From: Mucilaginibacter gracilis
GTDB taxonomy: Bacteria; Bacteroidota; Bacteroidia; Sphingobacteriales; Sphingobacteriaceae
Assembly (NCBI RefSeq): GCF_003633615.1
Contig: NZ_RBKU01000001.1
Span: forward strand, 4,588,001 to 4,652,000
Direction: 5' to 3'
Length of the DNA: 64,000 nucleotides
This document shows, piece after piece, positions 47,401-56,218 of the stretch. The notes under the pieces are model-generated. The model was not told the DNA's origin and searched no databases. It saw nothing but the letters and a program-made list of their open reading frames with translations. Position 1 is the first letter of the stretch. Each line of letters opens with the position of its first letter. A program made the translations under genes and the position numbers.

Positions 47401-47877
47401 AGTGGCTGTGCCGCTACCGGCTGATTTTATTCTTACAGACACGCCAATTAAAGACATTCCCTTTTCATCTGTTACAGTTCCCGAAATCTTTTTTTGTAGC
47501 TGCGGGTTATCGGGTATTTTCTTTTTAGTGATATTGGGATCGATGATAATTCTTGTGCCAGATATTTCGAAAGCTATCTTTTTGGCCGATAATACTTTGT
47601 TGAGTATTTCCCGAAGATCACCTCGCTTAATTTCGATAGAAACAGCTTGGGTTAAGTCCAGGTTATTATAAATAAATGTATAATTAGTTTTGGATTCTAC
47701 AGCTGAGATGAATTCTTTCAGCGTTACTCCTTTCAATGAGAGATCAATTTTGGGTAATGATTGGGCAAATGCAATATTACTCATCAGGCATAGAATGGCC
47801 AGGCTGAATAGTATACTTCTTCTTTTCAACATACGTTTTAGGTTTATAAAGTTATAATGGTAAATTTGCCACAACAT
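44431..47877 (-). CDS. SusC TonB-linked transporter with STN domain, module III
   Basis: 1148 residues if started at 47877; an ATG at 47832 (MLKRRSILFSLAILCL) gives a cleaner signal peptide and may be the real start. STN-like domain (TLKEFISAVESKTNYTFIYN), CarboxypepD_reg-like domain (SGTVTDEKGMSLIGVSVRIK), TonB-box region (LDEVVVVGYGVQKKSDLTGS) and plug (SIEILKDASATAIFGSRGAN), then the barrel. The surrounding enzymes mark this transporter as importing a glycan with alpha-linked galactose or glucose (inference). Confidence 0.93.
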   Translation of the reverse strand: MLWQIYHYNFINLKRMLKRRSILFSLAILCLMSNIAFAQSLPKIDLSLKGVTLKEFISAVESKTNYTFIYNNLDLTQAVSIEIKRGDLREILNKVLSAKKIAFEISGTRIIIDPNITKKKIPDNPQLQKKISGTVTDEKGMSLIGVSVRIKSAGSGTATDQNGNFTLMVPESATLVFFYTGYKQEEIVVAGKQQILVTLKEDHRILDEVVVVGYGVQKKSDLTGSISSIKGEELQQSKAISFMDAMQGRSAGVQVTSSSGEPGAATTVSIRGTNSFNSGTQPLYVIDGVQIDVNNAEAASSGLGNTSQTNPMAGINPSDIASIEILKDASATAIFGSRGANGVVIVTTKSGKSNTSVIELNTYAGVSWASRKIKMLGAQDYANYRFEADGPIDTVWSRDSNGDGLLDAPKNMAGVPSHDWQDEVLRKALSQSYNISFSGGSPKTTFYGSASYLNQQGLILNNKFERYGFNLKITHNATNRLRIGGNINVSQAIATGPASNGGDGVTNSNGLIQNFMLYKPVNVPDPGSLALDPDGSAFGSPVDFVTYAYKSSPLSRAIGDLVADYRIIDGLTLSVRSGGVLTYSSNKEFYPSNTSWGLAANGKAILNNSNSTNWYESNTLTYTKRFKQKHALTALVGFEANSYTSETFDMAGEGFDIQSINAVDNISSAKVLTKLPTTNKIKYNRVSQFGRLIYGYDDRYLFTATLRNDASSKLADNHKSALFPSGAFAWRMSNERFMRKQRLFSDIKFRTSFGITGNERIPPYQSLSTMSNVYYSASTGSATLGEAPSISGNSLLTWETTYQYDAGLDFSLLDDRVTVSTDVYLKKTKDLLLQADVSSQTGFMKQWQNLGQIDNKGLEFSLSTINLRNKNFTWSSNFNISFNRNKIINLGSVSYLPVNIKGGNISSVGRVIVGQPIGTGYGYVFDGIYQTSDFITTGTVNTLKPGVPSILGRTVRPGDLKFKDLNGDGRVDNTNDYTIISNSNPKHYGGFSNNLKYKNLELNVLLQWSYGNDILNTGRYRYQAGAGFFANLSQDFWTNRWTTSNPTNTVPALKGQGKTDISSYYVEDGSYMRLKNITLSYNLKGSKFLKTAGISGFRLYITAENLYTWTKYTGFDPEIASYSPLLPGIDNISYPRSKTITLGLTAKF

Positions 47878-47890
47878 ACGTTTGCTCCTT

Positions 47891-47981
47891 CATCAAAAAA
47901 TTGAAAAACTGGCAAGTTTTGGAGTTCACGTTATTGTAGACATACATGGGCACAAAAAACAATTGTTTTTTGTGCTTTTTT
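47891..47981 (+). ncRNA. putative antisense sRNA in the fecR-susC gap, module III
   Basis: Plus-strand TACGTTTG at 47877-47884 lies over the susC start, and a plus-strand terminator ends at 47981, predicting about 90 nt antisense to the susC leader. Fourth example of the same arrangement. No -33 box recognised. Ends are estimates. Confidence 0.4.
47950..47981 (+). terminator. plus-strand intrinsic terminator between fecR and susC, module III
   Basis: A perfect 26-bp palindrome (GCACAAAAAACAA and its complement) is followed by six T on the plus strand and by no T run on the minus strand. It therefore terminates transcription opposite to the sus genes, 10 bp beyond the fecR stop. Confidence 0.7.
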
Positions 47982-47984
47982 AGT

Positions 47985-48959
47985 TTATTTATACCGTATA
48001 AAAACCTCCTCTCCGTTTATTTTATAATTTATAGGAGTTATTTTATTGATAAGGTCGAGCATTTCACGGATAGATTCGCTTTTAAGTGTAAAGCCATACC
48101 TTATCGAGGTATCGGGATTTTCGATATGAATCTTTATCCCGTACCAATGCTCCAGTTTGGTAAAAACCTCCCCGGCGGCGGCATTTTCAAACCGCAGCAC
48201 ACTTTTCACCCACAAAGCCTCTGTTTCAACGTCGCAGCTATAACTCAACCACCGGTGTAAATTCTTATTAACCGCAACCTGGTATCCCGGTTTCATTGTC
48301 GCCATTGTTTTATTATTCGTGGGGTCAATAAGCGATATTTTACCGCTAAGCAACGAAACCTTAGTATCCCGTTCGTCCGGGTAGGCCGATACATTGAACT
48401 CCGTTCCATGCACTTCTACATTAACTTGCTCTGTTGCAACTACAAAGCGGTGTTTTGCATCCTTTTTTACCTCAAAAAATGCTTCCCCAATCAGACGCAC
48501 TTCCCTATTGTCTTCGCTAAAGTCGTTGGCGTAGGTAATCTTTGAGCCCGAATTCAACCAAACCTTCGTTCCATCAGGCAATAACAATTGCGATTTTTCG
48601 CCTTCACTCGTCAATACTGTAAAATCGTACTTGGTTTTTTGGTGGAAAGCAGCATAATATGTACTAATGATAAGCAATGGAATGGCCAATACCGCAGCAT
48701 ATCTCCACCAATTAGTGCGGCGGCTGTTCCTGGTATTTTCGACGCCTATTTGCTGATGAATATTTGATAGCACACCAAATTTAGTTGCCAGTTCCATGGG
48801 TTCAGCCAATGAATAACCGTCCCACAACGATTGGAGTCCAGACGAAATTTCTTCGTCTGTCGAATCTTTAACCTGATCCTTTAAATCAAGATATTGCTCA
48901 TAGGTAATTTCTCCTTGAAAAAGCTTCTCCAGAAGATTCTTAAAATAGCTGCCCTGCAT
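47985..48959 (-). CDS. FecR-family anti-sigma regulator, module III
   Basis: 324 residues, the shortest of the four. N-terminal region (LLEKLFQGEITYEQYLDLKD), membrane helix (YAAVLAIPLLIISTYYAAF, ~88-106), FecR domain (LLPDGTKVWLNSGSKITYAN, VRLIGEAFFEVKKDAKHRFV) and DUF4974-like end (VFTKLEHWYGIKIHIEN). Anti-sigma partner of the ECF gene 83 bp upstream. Confidence 0.92.
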   Translation of the reverse strand: MQGSYFKNLLEKLFQGEITYEQYLDLKDQVKDSTDEEISSGLQSLWDGYSLAEPMELATKFGVLSNIHQQIGVENTRNSRRTNWWRYAAVLAIPLLIISTYYAAFHQKTKYDFTVLTSEGEKSQLLLPDGTKVWLNSGSKITYANDFSEDNREVRLIGEAFFEVKKDAKHRFVVATEQVNVEVHGTEFNVSAYPDERDTKVSLLSGKISLIDPTNNKTMATMKPGYQVAVNKNLHRWLSYSCDVETEALWVKSVLRFENAAAGEVFTKLEHWYGIKIHIENPDTSIRYGFTLKSESIREMLDLINKITPINYKINGEEVFIRYK

Positions 48960-49041
48960 CTCGGTTTATTTGGTTTTAAGAGATACGCTAAAACGGCAGA
49001 AAAGTCCCGGTTATAATTTTATTTTTTTTCAGGCACGTATT

Positions 49042-49629
49042 TTATTGTTTAAGCATCATCAAAAGAATAACGTGTAAAAGCGGTGTCAATTCCTGTTTGA
49101 TTGTCTTTAAAGCCAGAGACAATTGGTTTTTTACGGTTTTCTGTGATATATCGAGTTGTTCGGAAATCTGTGTGATTGTTAGTCCCTTTTCCTTACTGAG
49201 TTCAAACACTTCCTTCTGCCGTGGAGGTAATTTTTCTTTTGCGCTTTCCAATTTCGCCGTAAAGTCATCAAAATTTATCTTCTGACCCATGTAATCTTCT
49301 ACAGGGTGTTGGTATTCGCTTTGGATATAAGTGTCAAAATTTATATTTTGTACCTGTTTCCGAAAGGAATCCATCACTAAATTTTTCGCAATGGTGTACA
49401 AATATGATTTAAATGACAACTCGATTGAGACACTTTCCCTTCTTTGCCAGATACGAAGAAACGTTTCCTGTAAAACATCTTCTGCTATTGATGGGGATTT
49501 TGTAAGATTTAAAACAAAGCCGTAAAGCAGGTCGGCGTAGATAGAATAAAGCTTGTTGAAATCTGCCTGACGGCCGCATTTAAGCCCCTCAATATGTCGA
49601 ATATGAATATCTTCTATCTCCTTTTTCAT
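49042..49629 (-). CDS. ECF RNA polymerase sigma factor, module III
   Basis: 195 residues from ATG 49629 (MKKEIEDIHIRHIEGL); the frame opens six codons earlier only with TTG. Region 2: SIAEDVLQETFLRIWQRRES. Region 4: LPPRQKEVFELSKEKGLTIT with HTH QISEQLDISQKTVKNQLSLA. Hydrophobic tail LLHVILLMML. A TATATTTG core lies 44 bp upstream of the start. Confidence 0.92.
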   Translation of the reverse strand: MKKEIEDIHIRHIEGLKCGRQADFNKLYSIYADLLYGFVLNLTKSPSIAEDVLQETFLRIWQRRESVSIELSFKSYLYTIAKNLVMDSFRKQVQNINFDTYIQSEYQHPVEDYMGQKINFDDFTAKLESAKEKLPPRQKEVFELSKEKGLTITQISEQLDISQKTVKNQLSLALKTIKQELTPLLHVILLMMLKQ

Positions 49630-49672
49630 AACTGGTTTAAAAAACAAAGGTGTGGGCTACCCATGCAGGCGA

Positions 49673-49680
49673 CAAATATA
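49673..49680 (-). promoter_or_regulatory. -7 promoter core for the module III sigma gene
   Basis: On the minus strand TATATTTG fits TANNTTTG exactly. The transcript would start near 49666, giving a leader of about 37 nt before ATG 49629. A -33 TTG is not evident. Confidence 0.4.
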
Positions 49681-49801
49681 TAATTCATAGATATAAATAC
49701 CTAAATCTGCTATGAAAAAGCAATGAAGTATTTTAGAAGTTAAGGTGGATAAACCACATTTGATTAACCCCGCTTGGCCAATTTAAAAACAACCACCATT
49801 A

Positions 49802-50083
49802 GTGCTTAAGTTCAAGATCTTAGGAGAAGAAAGTAAATCGGCGAAGAGAGGCCAGTGCTATCGGTTTAGCCACATTATACTTCAACCATTCTTGAAAAAA
49901 GATTTTGGCGGCCATTGGCGAACCGTACACCCAGAACATATTGAGTATTATGAGGATCTATTTTACGAAGCCTTGGAACAAATCGAGACCGAGCCGGCAA
50001 AGGAAGAAAAGAAACTTAAGAAAACCATCATAACCTGTGGCAATGGTTACTTGGATGCGATATTGCAGTTAGGCAGCAAATAG
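49802..50083 (+). CDS. hypothetical protein with KRGQCYRF motif, 93 aa
   Basis: Opens with GTG (49802); no ATG upstream in frame before a stop at 49784. Sequence SKSAKRGQCYRFSHIILQPF, then FGGHWRTVHPEHIEYYEDLF and an acidic/basic tail (EQIETEPAKEEKKLKK). No family recognised. A partial second copy at 34610 keeps the KRGQCYRF peptide with synonymous base changes, which supports coding. The missing ATG suggests a GTG start or a 5'-truncated gene. Divergent from the module III sigma gene. Confidence 0.5.
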   Translation: MLKFKILGEESKSAKRGQCYRFSHIILQPFLKKDFGGHWRTVHPEHIEYYEDLFYEALEQIETEPAKEEKKLKKTIITCGNGYLDAILQLGSK

Positions 50084-50261
50084 CAACAGGCGTGTACGTC
50101 GCTAAAGAACAATCCGTATTCTTTATCGTAAAGGCAGATTTTGATGGAAAAAACGACAACCTGCTAAGAATCTGATTTGCAGCATGTACCTTACCTGGCA
50201 ACTTTGGAACTATTTGTTGATAATCTTGGTAGACTATTACTTTAACTAACGAGATTATGTA

Positions 50262-51176
50262 TTATTGGTGCAATTTTTTCTCTTTTAAATAATTAAGCAG
50301 CTCTTTTGGACGATCTGTTTGAATAATGTTGGCTCCTTTTTTAAGTAGCCAGCCCCAGGTTTCATCCGGGTTGTTTTCTTCTACAGCTTTATCGTCATCG
50401 TGGCCACCATTAAGAGATGGCCAAAGACTATTTAACCATAAACCGAATTTTTGATGTTTCAGCAAATCCATCTTAGCTATAAGCGATAATGTATCTGACT
50501 TAAAAACCGGCTGGAAGATGGTATTAGGATAACCAAAATAGCTGGCGATGATTTTCCCGGCATTTGGTTTGGTATAATTGATTATAGGCATAATAATGAC
50601 CGAAGTATCAATTGCCCCAAAACGGGTAACAATACTGTTGTAATACGTATTATCATCTATGTTGATTATCGCTTGTTTGGTCATGTCGTGTTTTTTTAAC
50701 ATTTTAACTACATCATCGAAATATTCATAGCCTTTATCTACATCAATAATAACCTTATCCTTTGCCGCAATTAAAAATTCCTCAAAGGTTGGTATCCTAT
50801 GGTTTGACGGTACGCCATTTCCTTTTCTCAGGAAAAGTTTTTTCAGTGAATCAAGAACAAAGTTCTGAGGATAACCCTTACCTGTCGTCGTTCGATCAAT
50901 AGTTTTATCATGCATCACAATCAAAACGCCATCTTTTGTTTTTTTTAAATCCAACTCAACAATGTCTACACCCATACCGATAGCATTTTTTAACCCTTGT
51001 ACCGAATTTTCGGGGGCATTACGCCAATCGCCGCGATGTGCAGCCACCAAGACTTTATTACTTTGCGGATTAAATACGCTTTTTAGTTTTTCCTGAGGAG
51101 ATTGCTGGGCACTTGCCAATGATATCAGCAACAAGAGAGGAAATATGATCAGTTTTTTAAAAGATTCTTTTTTCAT
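50262..51176 (-). CDS. glycerophosphodiester phosphodiesterase
   Basis: 304 residues, signal peptide (LIIFPLLLLISLASAQQ), so periplasmic or surface. GDPD core: VLVAAHRGDWRNAPENSVQG (His/Arg of HRG, Glu of ENS), DIVELDLKKTKDGVLIVMHD (metal-binding Glu/Asp and catalytic His) and TIDRTTTGKG. TIM-barrel C-terminal end (WGWLLKKGANIIQTDRPKEL). Hydrolyses glycerophosphodiesters to glycerol-3-phosphate and alcohol. Its place as the only cargo of module IV suggests that module handles a phosphodiester-bearing polymer or head group such as teichoic-acid or phospholipid material (inference). Confidence 0.92.
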   Translation of the reverse strand: MKKESFKKLIIFPLLLLISLASAQQSPQEKLKSVFNPQSNKVLVAAHRGDWRNAPENSVQGLKNAIGMGVDIVELDLKKTKDGVLIVMHDKTIDRTTTGKGYPQNFVLDSLKKLFLRKGNGVPSNHRIPTFEEFLIAAKDKVIIDVDKGYEYFDDVVKMLKKHDMTKQAIINIDDNTYYNSIVTRFGAIDTSVIIMPIINYTKPNAGKIIASYFGYPNTIFQPVFKSDTLSLIAKMDLLKHQKFGLWLNSLWPSLNGGHDDDKAVEENNPDETWGWLLKKGANIIQTDRPKELLNYLKEKKLHQ

Positions 51177-51190
51177 ACGAGTTGTATATG

Positions 51191-51238
51191 AGGTTTTAAC
51201 AGGAAATATATGAGCTAATACATTTCCTGTTAAAACCT
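51191..51238. terminator. long stem-loop after susD, module IV
   Basis: A perfect 17-bp inverted repeat (AGGTTTTAACAGGAAAT and its complement) with a 14-nt loop fills the susD-GDPD gap. No U tract follows on the minus strand, so it could partly terminate or protect the susCD mRNA. Confidence 0.55.
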
Positions 51239-51241
51239 TAT

Positions 51242-52657
51242 TTAATTATAACCAGGGTTTTGAGATAAAATTTGCGGGTTGTTTACTTTTTGTATTTCGG
51301 CGTTAGGGATAGGGTAAATCAACCGAAAATCGGGCACGTCGGTTATAGGAGCTGCGCCCGTTCCTGAATTCTTCAGTAGCTGCGTTTTGGCGCTTTTCGT
51401 CCTGATCAGATCAAACCATCGCTGGCCCTCTAATGGAAACTCCAACCACCTTTCCTGAATAATAATATCGCGCAGCACACTTTGACTTGTATACTGCGCT
51501 GCGGTAAATGGAACTGTAGGACTGGAGCGCTTTCTCACCTGATTAAGCCAAAACAAAGGACTTGACTCGCTTGTGACATCGCTGTTTAACGCAGATATTT
51601 CATTTAAACATTCGGCATACATCAACAGCACATCCGCATACCTTAAAACGATAAAATCATTATCAAAGTTTTTTGTTGTAGCATCGGGCACATCAGCATA
51701 TTTATTGATGTAATAGATACTACCGCTTTTTGTAAAAGATAAAAGTTTACGTCTTGCATCTGCCTTGTAAGCTGCAATTAAAGATGCATTTACTTCTGAT
51801 GTGGTAGAATCTGCTCCCGGGCTGAACCATGCACCGTGACCGCCGCCTGTGAGAGACTTTGCAAAACGGATAGCAAAGATAACTTCGCTGTTCATTTCTG
51901 TTGATACCGAAAACACATTAGCAATGTTTGTTTGTAATGAATAACCTGCGTGTTTAATTACATCAAGAAGTACCGGCTGTGCAGCAGAAAAATTACCTTC
52001 CGTTATATAAACTTTTGATAACAATGTTTTCGCCGCAGAAGCTCTTACCCGGCCCAAATCGGTAGACGCATAAGTTTCGGGCAGTTCAGTAATTGCGGTG
52101 TTTAAGTCAGATTCAATTGATGCGTAAACATCGGCAACGCTTGAGCGCGGAGTCGAAAGCGCTTCGTTTACAGAAATTGGTGTTTGAACGAGCGGCACGC
52201 CGCCGTACATTCTCACCAGCGTGAAGTAATATAATGCACGAATAAAACGCGCTTCTCCGTCGTACTGTGCTTTCAGGTTAGCGGAAAAGGTGGCGTTTTC
52301 TATCCGTGATGTTACCTCATTACATTTAAGTACCCCATTATACATATCTGACCAAGCCGCGGTGGTCAATGAGTTAGCAGACACGTCATTAAATTTATTG
52401 ATCATGTATTGATCCTGGGAGCCTGCCGTAAAAGCCTTCACGTACATATTGTCGGAGCGGTATTCCACTAATGGAAAAATTTCCGTGGTAGGATAAGAAC
52501 GTAAAGCTGAATAACAGGAAACAACAGCAGCGTTAAAGTCAGACGCTGTTACGTAAAAACTATTGGTTGTTACAGCGGCCTCGGGAGCCAGGTCTAAAAA
52601 CTTTTTACAAGAAGTTAGCGAGCCAAGCAGTATGATGATGATTAAATATTTTTTCAT
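51242..52657 (-). CDS. RagB/SusD family lipoprotein, module IV
   Basis: 471 residues. Lipobox LGSLTSC (Cys ~17). SusD landmarks: LKAQYDGEARFIRALYYFTL (~125-144), VLRYADVLLMYAECLNEISA (~326-345), IIQERWLEFPLEGQRWFDLI and the ending LIYPIPNAEIQKVNNPQILS. Partner of the SusC 11 bp upstream. Confidence 0.93.
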   Translation of the reverse strand: MKKYLIIIILLGSLTSCKKFLDLAPEAAVTTNSFYVTASDFNAAVVSCYSALRSYPTTEIFPLVEYRSDNMYVKAFTAGSQDQYMINKFNDVSANSLTTAAWSDMYNGVLKCNEVTSRIENATFSANLKAQYDGEARFIRALYYFTLVRMYGGVPLVQTPISVNEALSTPRSSVADVYASIESDLNTAITELPETYASTDLGRVRASAAKTLLSKVYITEGNFSAAQPVLLDVIKHAGYSLQTNIANVFSVSTEMNSEVIFAIRFAKSLTGGGHGAWFSPGADSTTSEVNASLIAAYKADARRKLLSFTKSGSIYYINKYADVPDATTKNFDNDFIVLRYADVLLMYAECLNEISALNSDVTSESSPLFWLNQVRKRSSPTVPFTAAQYTSQSVLRDIIIQERWLEFPLEGQRWFDLIRTKSAKTQLLKNSGTGAAPITDVPDFRLIYPIPNAEIQKVNNPQILSQNPGYN

Positions 52658-52668
52658 GTCGGTTGAAT

Positions 52669-55600
52669 TTAAAAAGTTAAATTAAGTCCCATTGCAATCG
52701 TTTTTGCTAAGGGGTATACGCCATAATCTACACCCGGCGTCAACTGGTTGCCGCCACCGTTCATATTGACTTCGGGATTATATCCAGAATATTTTGTAAT
52801 CGTCAGCAGGTTTTGTCCGCTCAAATACAATCTTATTTTTTGGATATTTACTTTTTTAAGCAAAGATGTAGGAATGGTATAGCCAAATACAATATTTTGC
52901 AATCTTAAATACGATCCGTCTTCTACATGCCAGGAAGAAATTGTAGCATTATTACCTGTCGACTTCCGGTTAGCCCTGTTCACCAATCCGTTACCGGGGT
53001 TATTAGCATCAACATAACGGTTTAAAGCCTCTGTGGTATTGTTAATATTTCCTTCCATATTAGCAATATACCGGCGCGAAAGATTGAGAATCTGGTTACC
53101 GTAAACGCCCTGAAAAGATACAGACAGATCAAATCCTGAAAAAGAAAAGTCATTAGTAAAGCCGTAGGTGAATTTCGGGAAATAACTACCCACAATAGTA
53201 CGATCTGCCGAAACATCCATTACGCCATTGCCGTCAACGTCAACAAACTTAAAATCGCCAACCTGTGACGTTGGGAAATGGGGATAACTTGCCAATTCGG
53301 CTGCCGTTTTGAAAATCCCGTCAGTTTTTAAGAGATAATAGCTACCGATGGGCTTACCTACCTCGGTTATAAAATAAGCCGTCGCTGTTCCACTTGATGT
53401 GATGATCGGCGCATTTTGAGTGCCCAGCTTGACTACTTTGTTGGTATTAAAAGAAATATTTGATCTCGTCTTCCATCTGAATTTCCCAAATGTGTTGCTG
53501 CCGATCAAAGCGATCTCTAATCCTTTATTATTAACCTGGCCAATGTTTTGTAAGGCGGTACTGTAACCAGTAATGGTAGGAACAGGCAAGTTTAATAGCG
53601 AATTAAAAGTGTTGCCATTATATATATCTACTTCAAAGCCAACTCTATCATTTAAAAACGACATATCAAGACCGACATTAGTCATGGCAGTTTTTTCCCA
53701 GGTTAATTCATCATTGCCATATTGTGTGGGGGCGGTGCCGACGCTCAGTGCCTGTGTTTGTCCGAAAACCGCAACACTGTTGCCAAGTAACTCCGACTGC
53801 TGGTAGTTACCGATTTTAAAGTTACCCGATACCCCGTAACTTGCCCTTAACTTCATATTGGTGATCCACTTGGCACGCTCCATAAATTTTTCAGATGAGA
53901 CAATCCAGGCTGCAGAGGCTGATGGAAAATAGCCCCAACGGTCATTTTTCCCAAAACGGGAAGAACCGTCGGCTCTTAATGCAGCGGTAAAAAAATATTT
54001 TCCTGAAAAATCGTATTGCACCCGGCTTAATAAAGAAGCCAAAGTCCAGGTTTGTAAATCATAATCGGGCGTCCCTGAAAAAAAGCTTCCGCCCCCGGCA
54101 TTTTGAACAGCATCATTAGTAGCCCCGGAAGTACTGTAACCTTCTTTCTTCATTTGATCTTTTTGTGTCGAAAACCCTACAAGTGCGCTGATATGATGCT
54201 GGCCCAGTGTTTTCTGGTAGTTTAAAGTATTTTCAGTCAACCAATCCAGGTAGGTGGTAGTGGAAGTATGGCCAATTGGGCTTGATGGTACATAGGAACC
54301 CGCTGCGTAATATTTAACACCGATAAGCGGGAGCGTTGATGGCCAATAAGTATCATTTCCATAAGTGTTATAAGTTGCTGCTGCGGATAATTTATAATGA
54401 AGATCTTTTAATATCTCCCAATCAAAAGAAACGTTACCCAAAAAATTGGCATGATCTACTTTGTTTTTATAAAGATTGGCTATTGCCACTGGGTTAACAA
54501 CCTCGTTATGTTGATAATCGGTACCCAGCCTAAGTTTACCGTTGGCATCGTAATTATAAGATCCATCGGGATTATACACAGGCCATATTGGGCTTATGGC
54601 AAGTGCAGATTGAACTATGCCGTAATTTCCATAATAATCGTCGCTGTTTACCCGGTCTTCTGTTGAAAAGCTGGGTGTAACATTTACATTTACTTTGATC
54701 TTCCCTTCAGTAAAAGCGTAATTCATTCTTAGCCCGTACCTTTTGTAATCAGAATTGATGATAATCCCGTCCTGGTCTTCATAATTTCCCGAGATGTAAT
54801 ATTTTGATTTACTATTTCCACCGGATACGGAGAGGCTATGCCGCGCAATTGGGGCCGTTCTGTATATCAGGTCTTGCCAGTTGGTGTTGGTTAGCCCGGC
54901 AACAATTGCTCCCCCCGGAGTACCATCCGACTTTAAACCTAAATAAGGATATAGATCTGGTGGAATTTTATCATACGAATTTGGCCGGACAGAAGCCGGA
55001 TCGCCTGGTTGAGGGTTTGGGTTGCTGGCTGTAGCCCCATCGCCTAAATATGCAGCGTTGTGGCCTTCGTAGGACAGTTGAGCATATTGGTAGGCATCCA
55101 ACATCGGAATTTTTTTGGTGATAGATTGCAGTCCATACGAAGATGAGTAATTGACCGTTGTTTTGCCTTTTTTGCCCTCTTTGCCTTTTTTTGTAGTTAT
55201 CATTACAACACCATTCGCGCCTCGTGAGCCGTAAATCGCAGCAGCAGATGCATCTTTCAACACGTCAATAGTTTCAATATCATTCATGTCTACAAGTTCG
55301 GTTACCTGTCCACTACCTAAAGGCACCCCATCGACAACATATAAAGGGTCAACACCGGAGGTAATGGAGCCGGTACCGCGAACTCTGATGTCAGTGGGTG
55401 AATTAGGCTTTCCGTTATTTTGGATGACTTGAACCCCGGACATTTTACCAACAAGGGCCTGGTCAAAATTTCCTACCATCTGATTTTCCAAATCGCTTGC
55501 ATTTACGCTTGCAATTGATGTGGATACATCTTTTTTTGCTTGTGTGCCATAGCCAACCACAACTACAGCGTTTAATTGGCTGTTGCGATCTTTTAAAATA

Positions 55601-56205
55601 ACGTTTATTTCAGTTTTGTTTCCAACGGTTACCGTCTGCGATTCGTAACCAACAAATGAAAAAACCAATACAGCTTTAGCATCAGGAACTACTATTTTGT
55701 AAGTCCCATCTTCCTGAGTTGCAACGGCGGTTGGTGAATTTTGAATTTTAACAGTAGCGCCGGGGAGCGGTTTGTTATACTGGTCATCAATTCGACCTGT
55801 TATTACAATGTCTTTAACCACAACTTGCGATGATATGACCGAGGTTGAGGGACTCTTAATTTTAAGTACTACAAACTTATCTTGTATTATATAAGTTATT
55901 GGCTCATCCTGTAAACAAATATCAAGGGCGGTTTCAATCGTCGCGTCTTTAATATTTATTGTTACGGGCTTTAAACGATTAATCAGATTAGCATCGAAAA
56001 CAATGTCGTAGCCACTCTGTTTACGAATTTCTTCTATCACTGCTTTTAATGGAGCACCCGATTTTTTTATCGTAATATTTTGGGCGTAAGTTGCGGCGCT
56101 TACTTGCATGATACAGATGAGTATCATAAATGCGGTAATTTTCATGACCAGCAGAAATTTAGGAATGTAGGTTTCACTACAAAAATTTGTTGTACAAATT
56201 TTCAT
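52669..56205 (-). CDS. SusC TonB-linked transporter with STN domain, module IV
   Basis: 1178 residues from ATG 56205 (MKICTTNFCSETYIPK). The frame is open to 56235, but 56205 matches the CAAATGTATG context shared by the other susC starts. Signal region (TAFMILICIMQVSAATYAQ), STN (PLKAVIEEIRKQSGYDIVFD), CarboxypepD_reg-like domain (TGRIDDQYNKPLPGATVKIQ), TonB-box region (LNAVVVVGYGTQAKKDVSTS), plug (TIDVLKDASAAAIYGSRGAN) and barrel. Substrate unknown. Confidence 0.93.
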   Translation of the reverse strand: MKICTTNFCSETYIPKFLLVMKITAFMILICIMQVSAATYAQNITIKKSGAPLKAVIEEIRKQSGYDIVFDANLINRLKPVTINIKDATIETALDICLQDEPITYIIQDKFVVLKIKSPSTSVISSQVVVKDIVITGRIDDQYNKPLPGATVKIQNSPTAVATQEDGTYKIVVPDAKAVLVFSFVGYESQTVTVGNKTEINVILKDRNSQLNAVVVVGYGTQAKKDVSTSIASVNASDLENQMVGNFDQALVGKMSGVQVIQNNGKPNSPTDIRVRGTGSITSGVDPLYVVDGVPLGSGQVTELVDMNDIETIDVLKDASAAAIYGSRGANGVVMITTKKGKEGKKGKTTVNYSSSYGLQSITKKIPMLDAYQYAQLSYEGHNAAYLGDGATASNPNPQPGDPASVRPNSYDKIPPDLYPYLGLKSDGTPGGAIVAGLTNTNWQDLIYRTAPIARHSLSVSGGNSKSKYYISGNYEDQDGIIINSDYKRYGLRMNYAFTEGKIKVNVNVTPSFSTEDRVNSDDYYGNYGIVQSALAISPIWPVYNPDGSYNYDANGKLRLGTDYQHNEVVNPVAIANLYKNKVDHANFLGNVSFDWEILKDLHYKLSAAATYNTYGNDTYWPSTLPLIGVKYYAAGSYVPSSPIGHTSTTTYLDWLTENTLNYQKTLGQHHISALVGFSTQKDQMKKEGYSTSGATNDAVQNAGGGSFFSGTPDYDLQTWTLASLLSRVQYDFSGKYFFTAALRADGSSRFGKNDRWGYFPSASAAWIVSSEKFMERAKWITNMKLRASYGVSGNFKIGNYQQSELLGNSVAVFGQTQALSVGTAPTQYGNDELTWEKTAMTNVGLDMSFLNDRVGFEVDIYNGNTFNSLLNLPVPTITGYSTALQNIGQVNNKGLEIALIGSNTFGKFRWKTRSNISFNTNKVVKLGTQNAPIITSSGTATAYFITEVGKPIGSYYLLKTDGIFKTAAELASYPHFPTSQVGDFKFVDVDGNGVMDVSADRTIVGSYFPKFTYGFTNDFSFSGFDLSVSFQGVYGNQILNLSRRYIANMEGNINNTTEALNRYVDANNPGNGLVNRANRKSTGNNATISSWHVEDGSYLRLQNIVFGYTIPTSLLKKVNIQKIRLYLSGQNLLTITKYSGYNPEVNMNGGGNQLTPGVDYGVYPLAKTIAMGLNLTF

Positions 56206-56218
56206 ACATTTGGACGTT

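Noticed and set aside
47829..47868. Extra TANNTTTG-like boxes (TAAATTTG, 47861) near the module III susC start
   Set aside because: AT-rich leaders produce such boxes by chance, and only the one at the susC start matches the position seen in the other modules.
44431..47877. Many plus-strand ORFs of 60-120 codons inside the susC and susD genes of all modules
   Set aside because: They lie fully inside long conserved coding frames, lack any domain and show no start context; they are antisense shadows.
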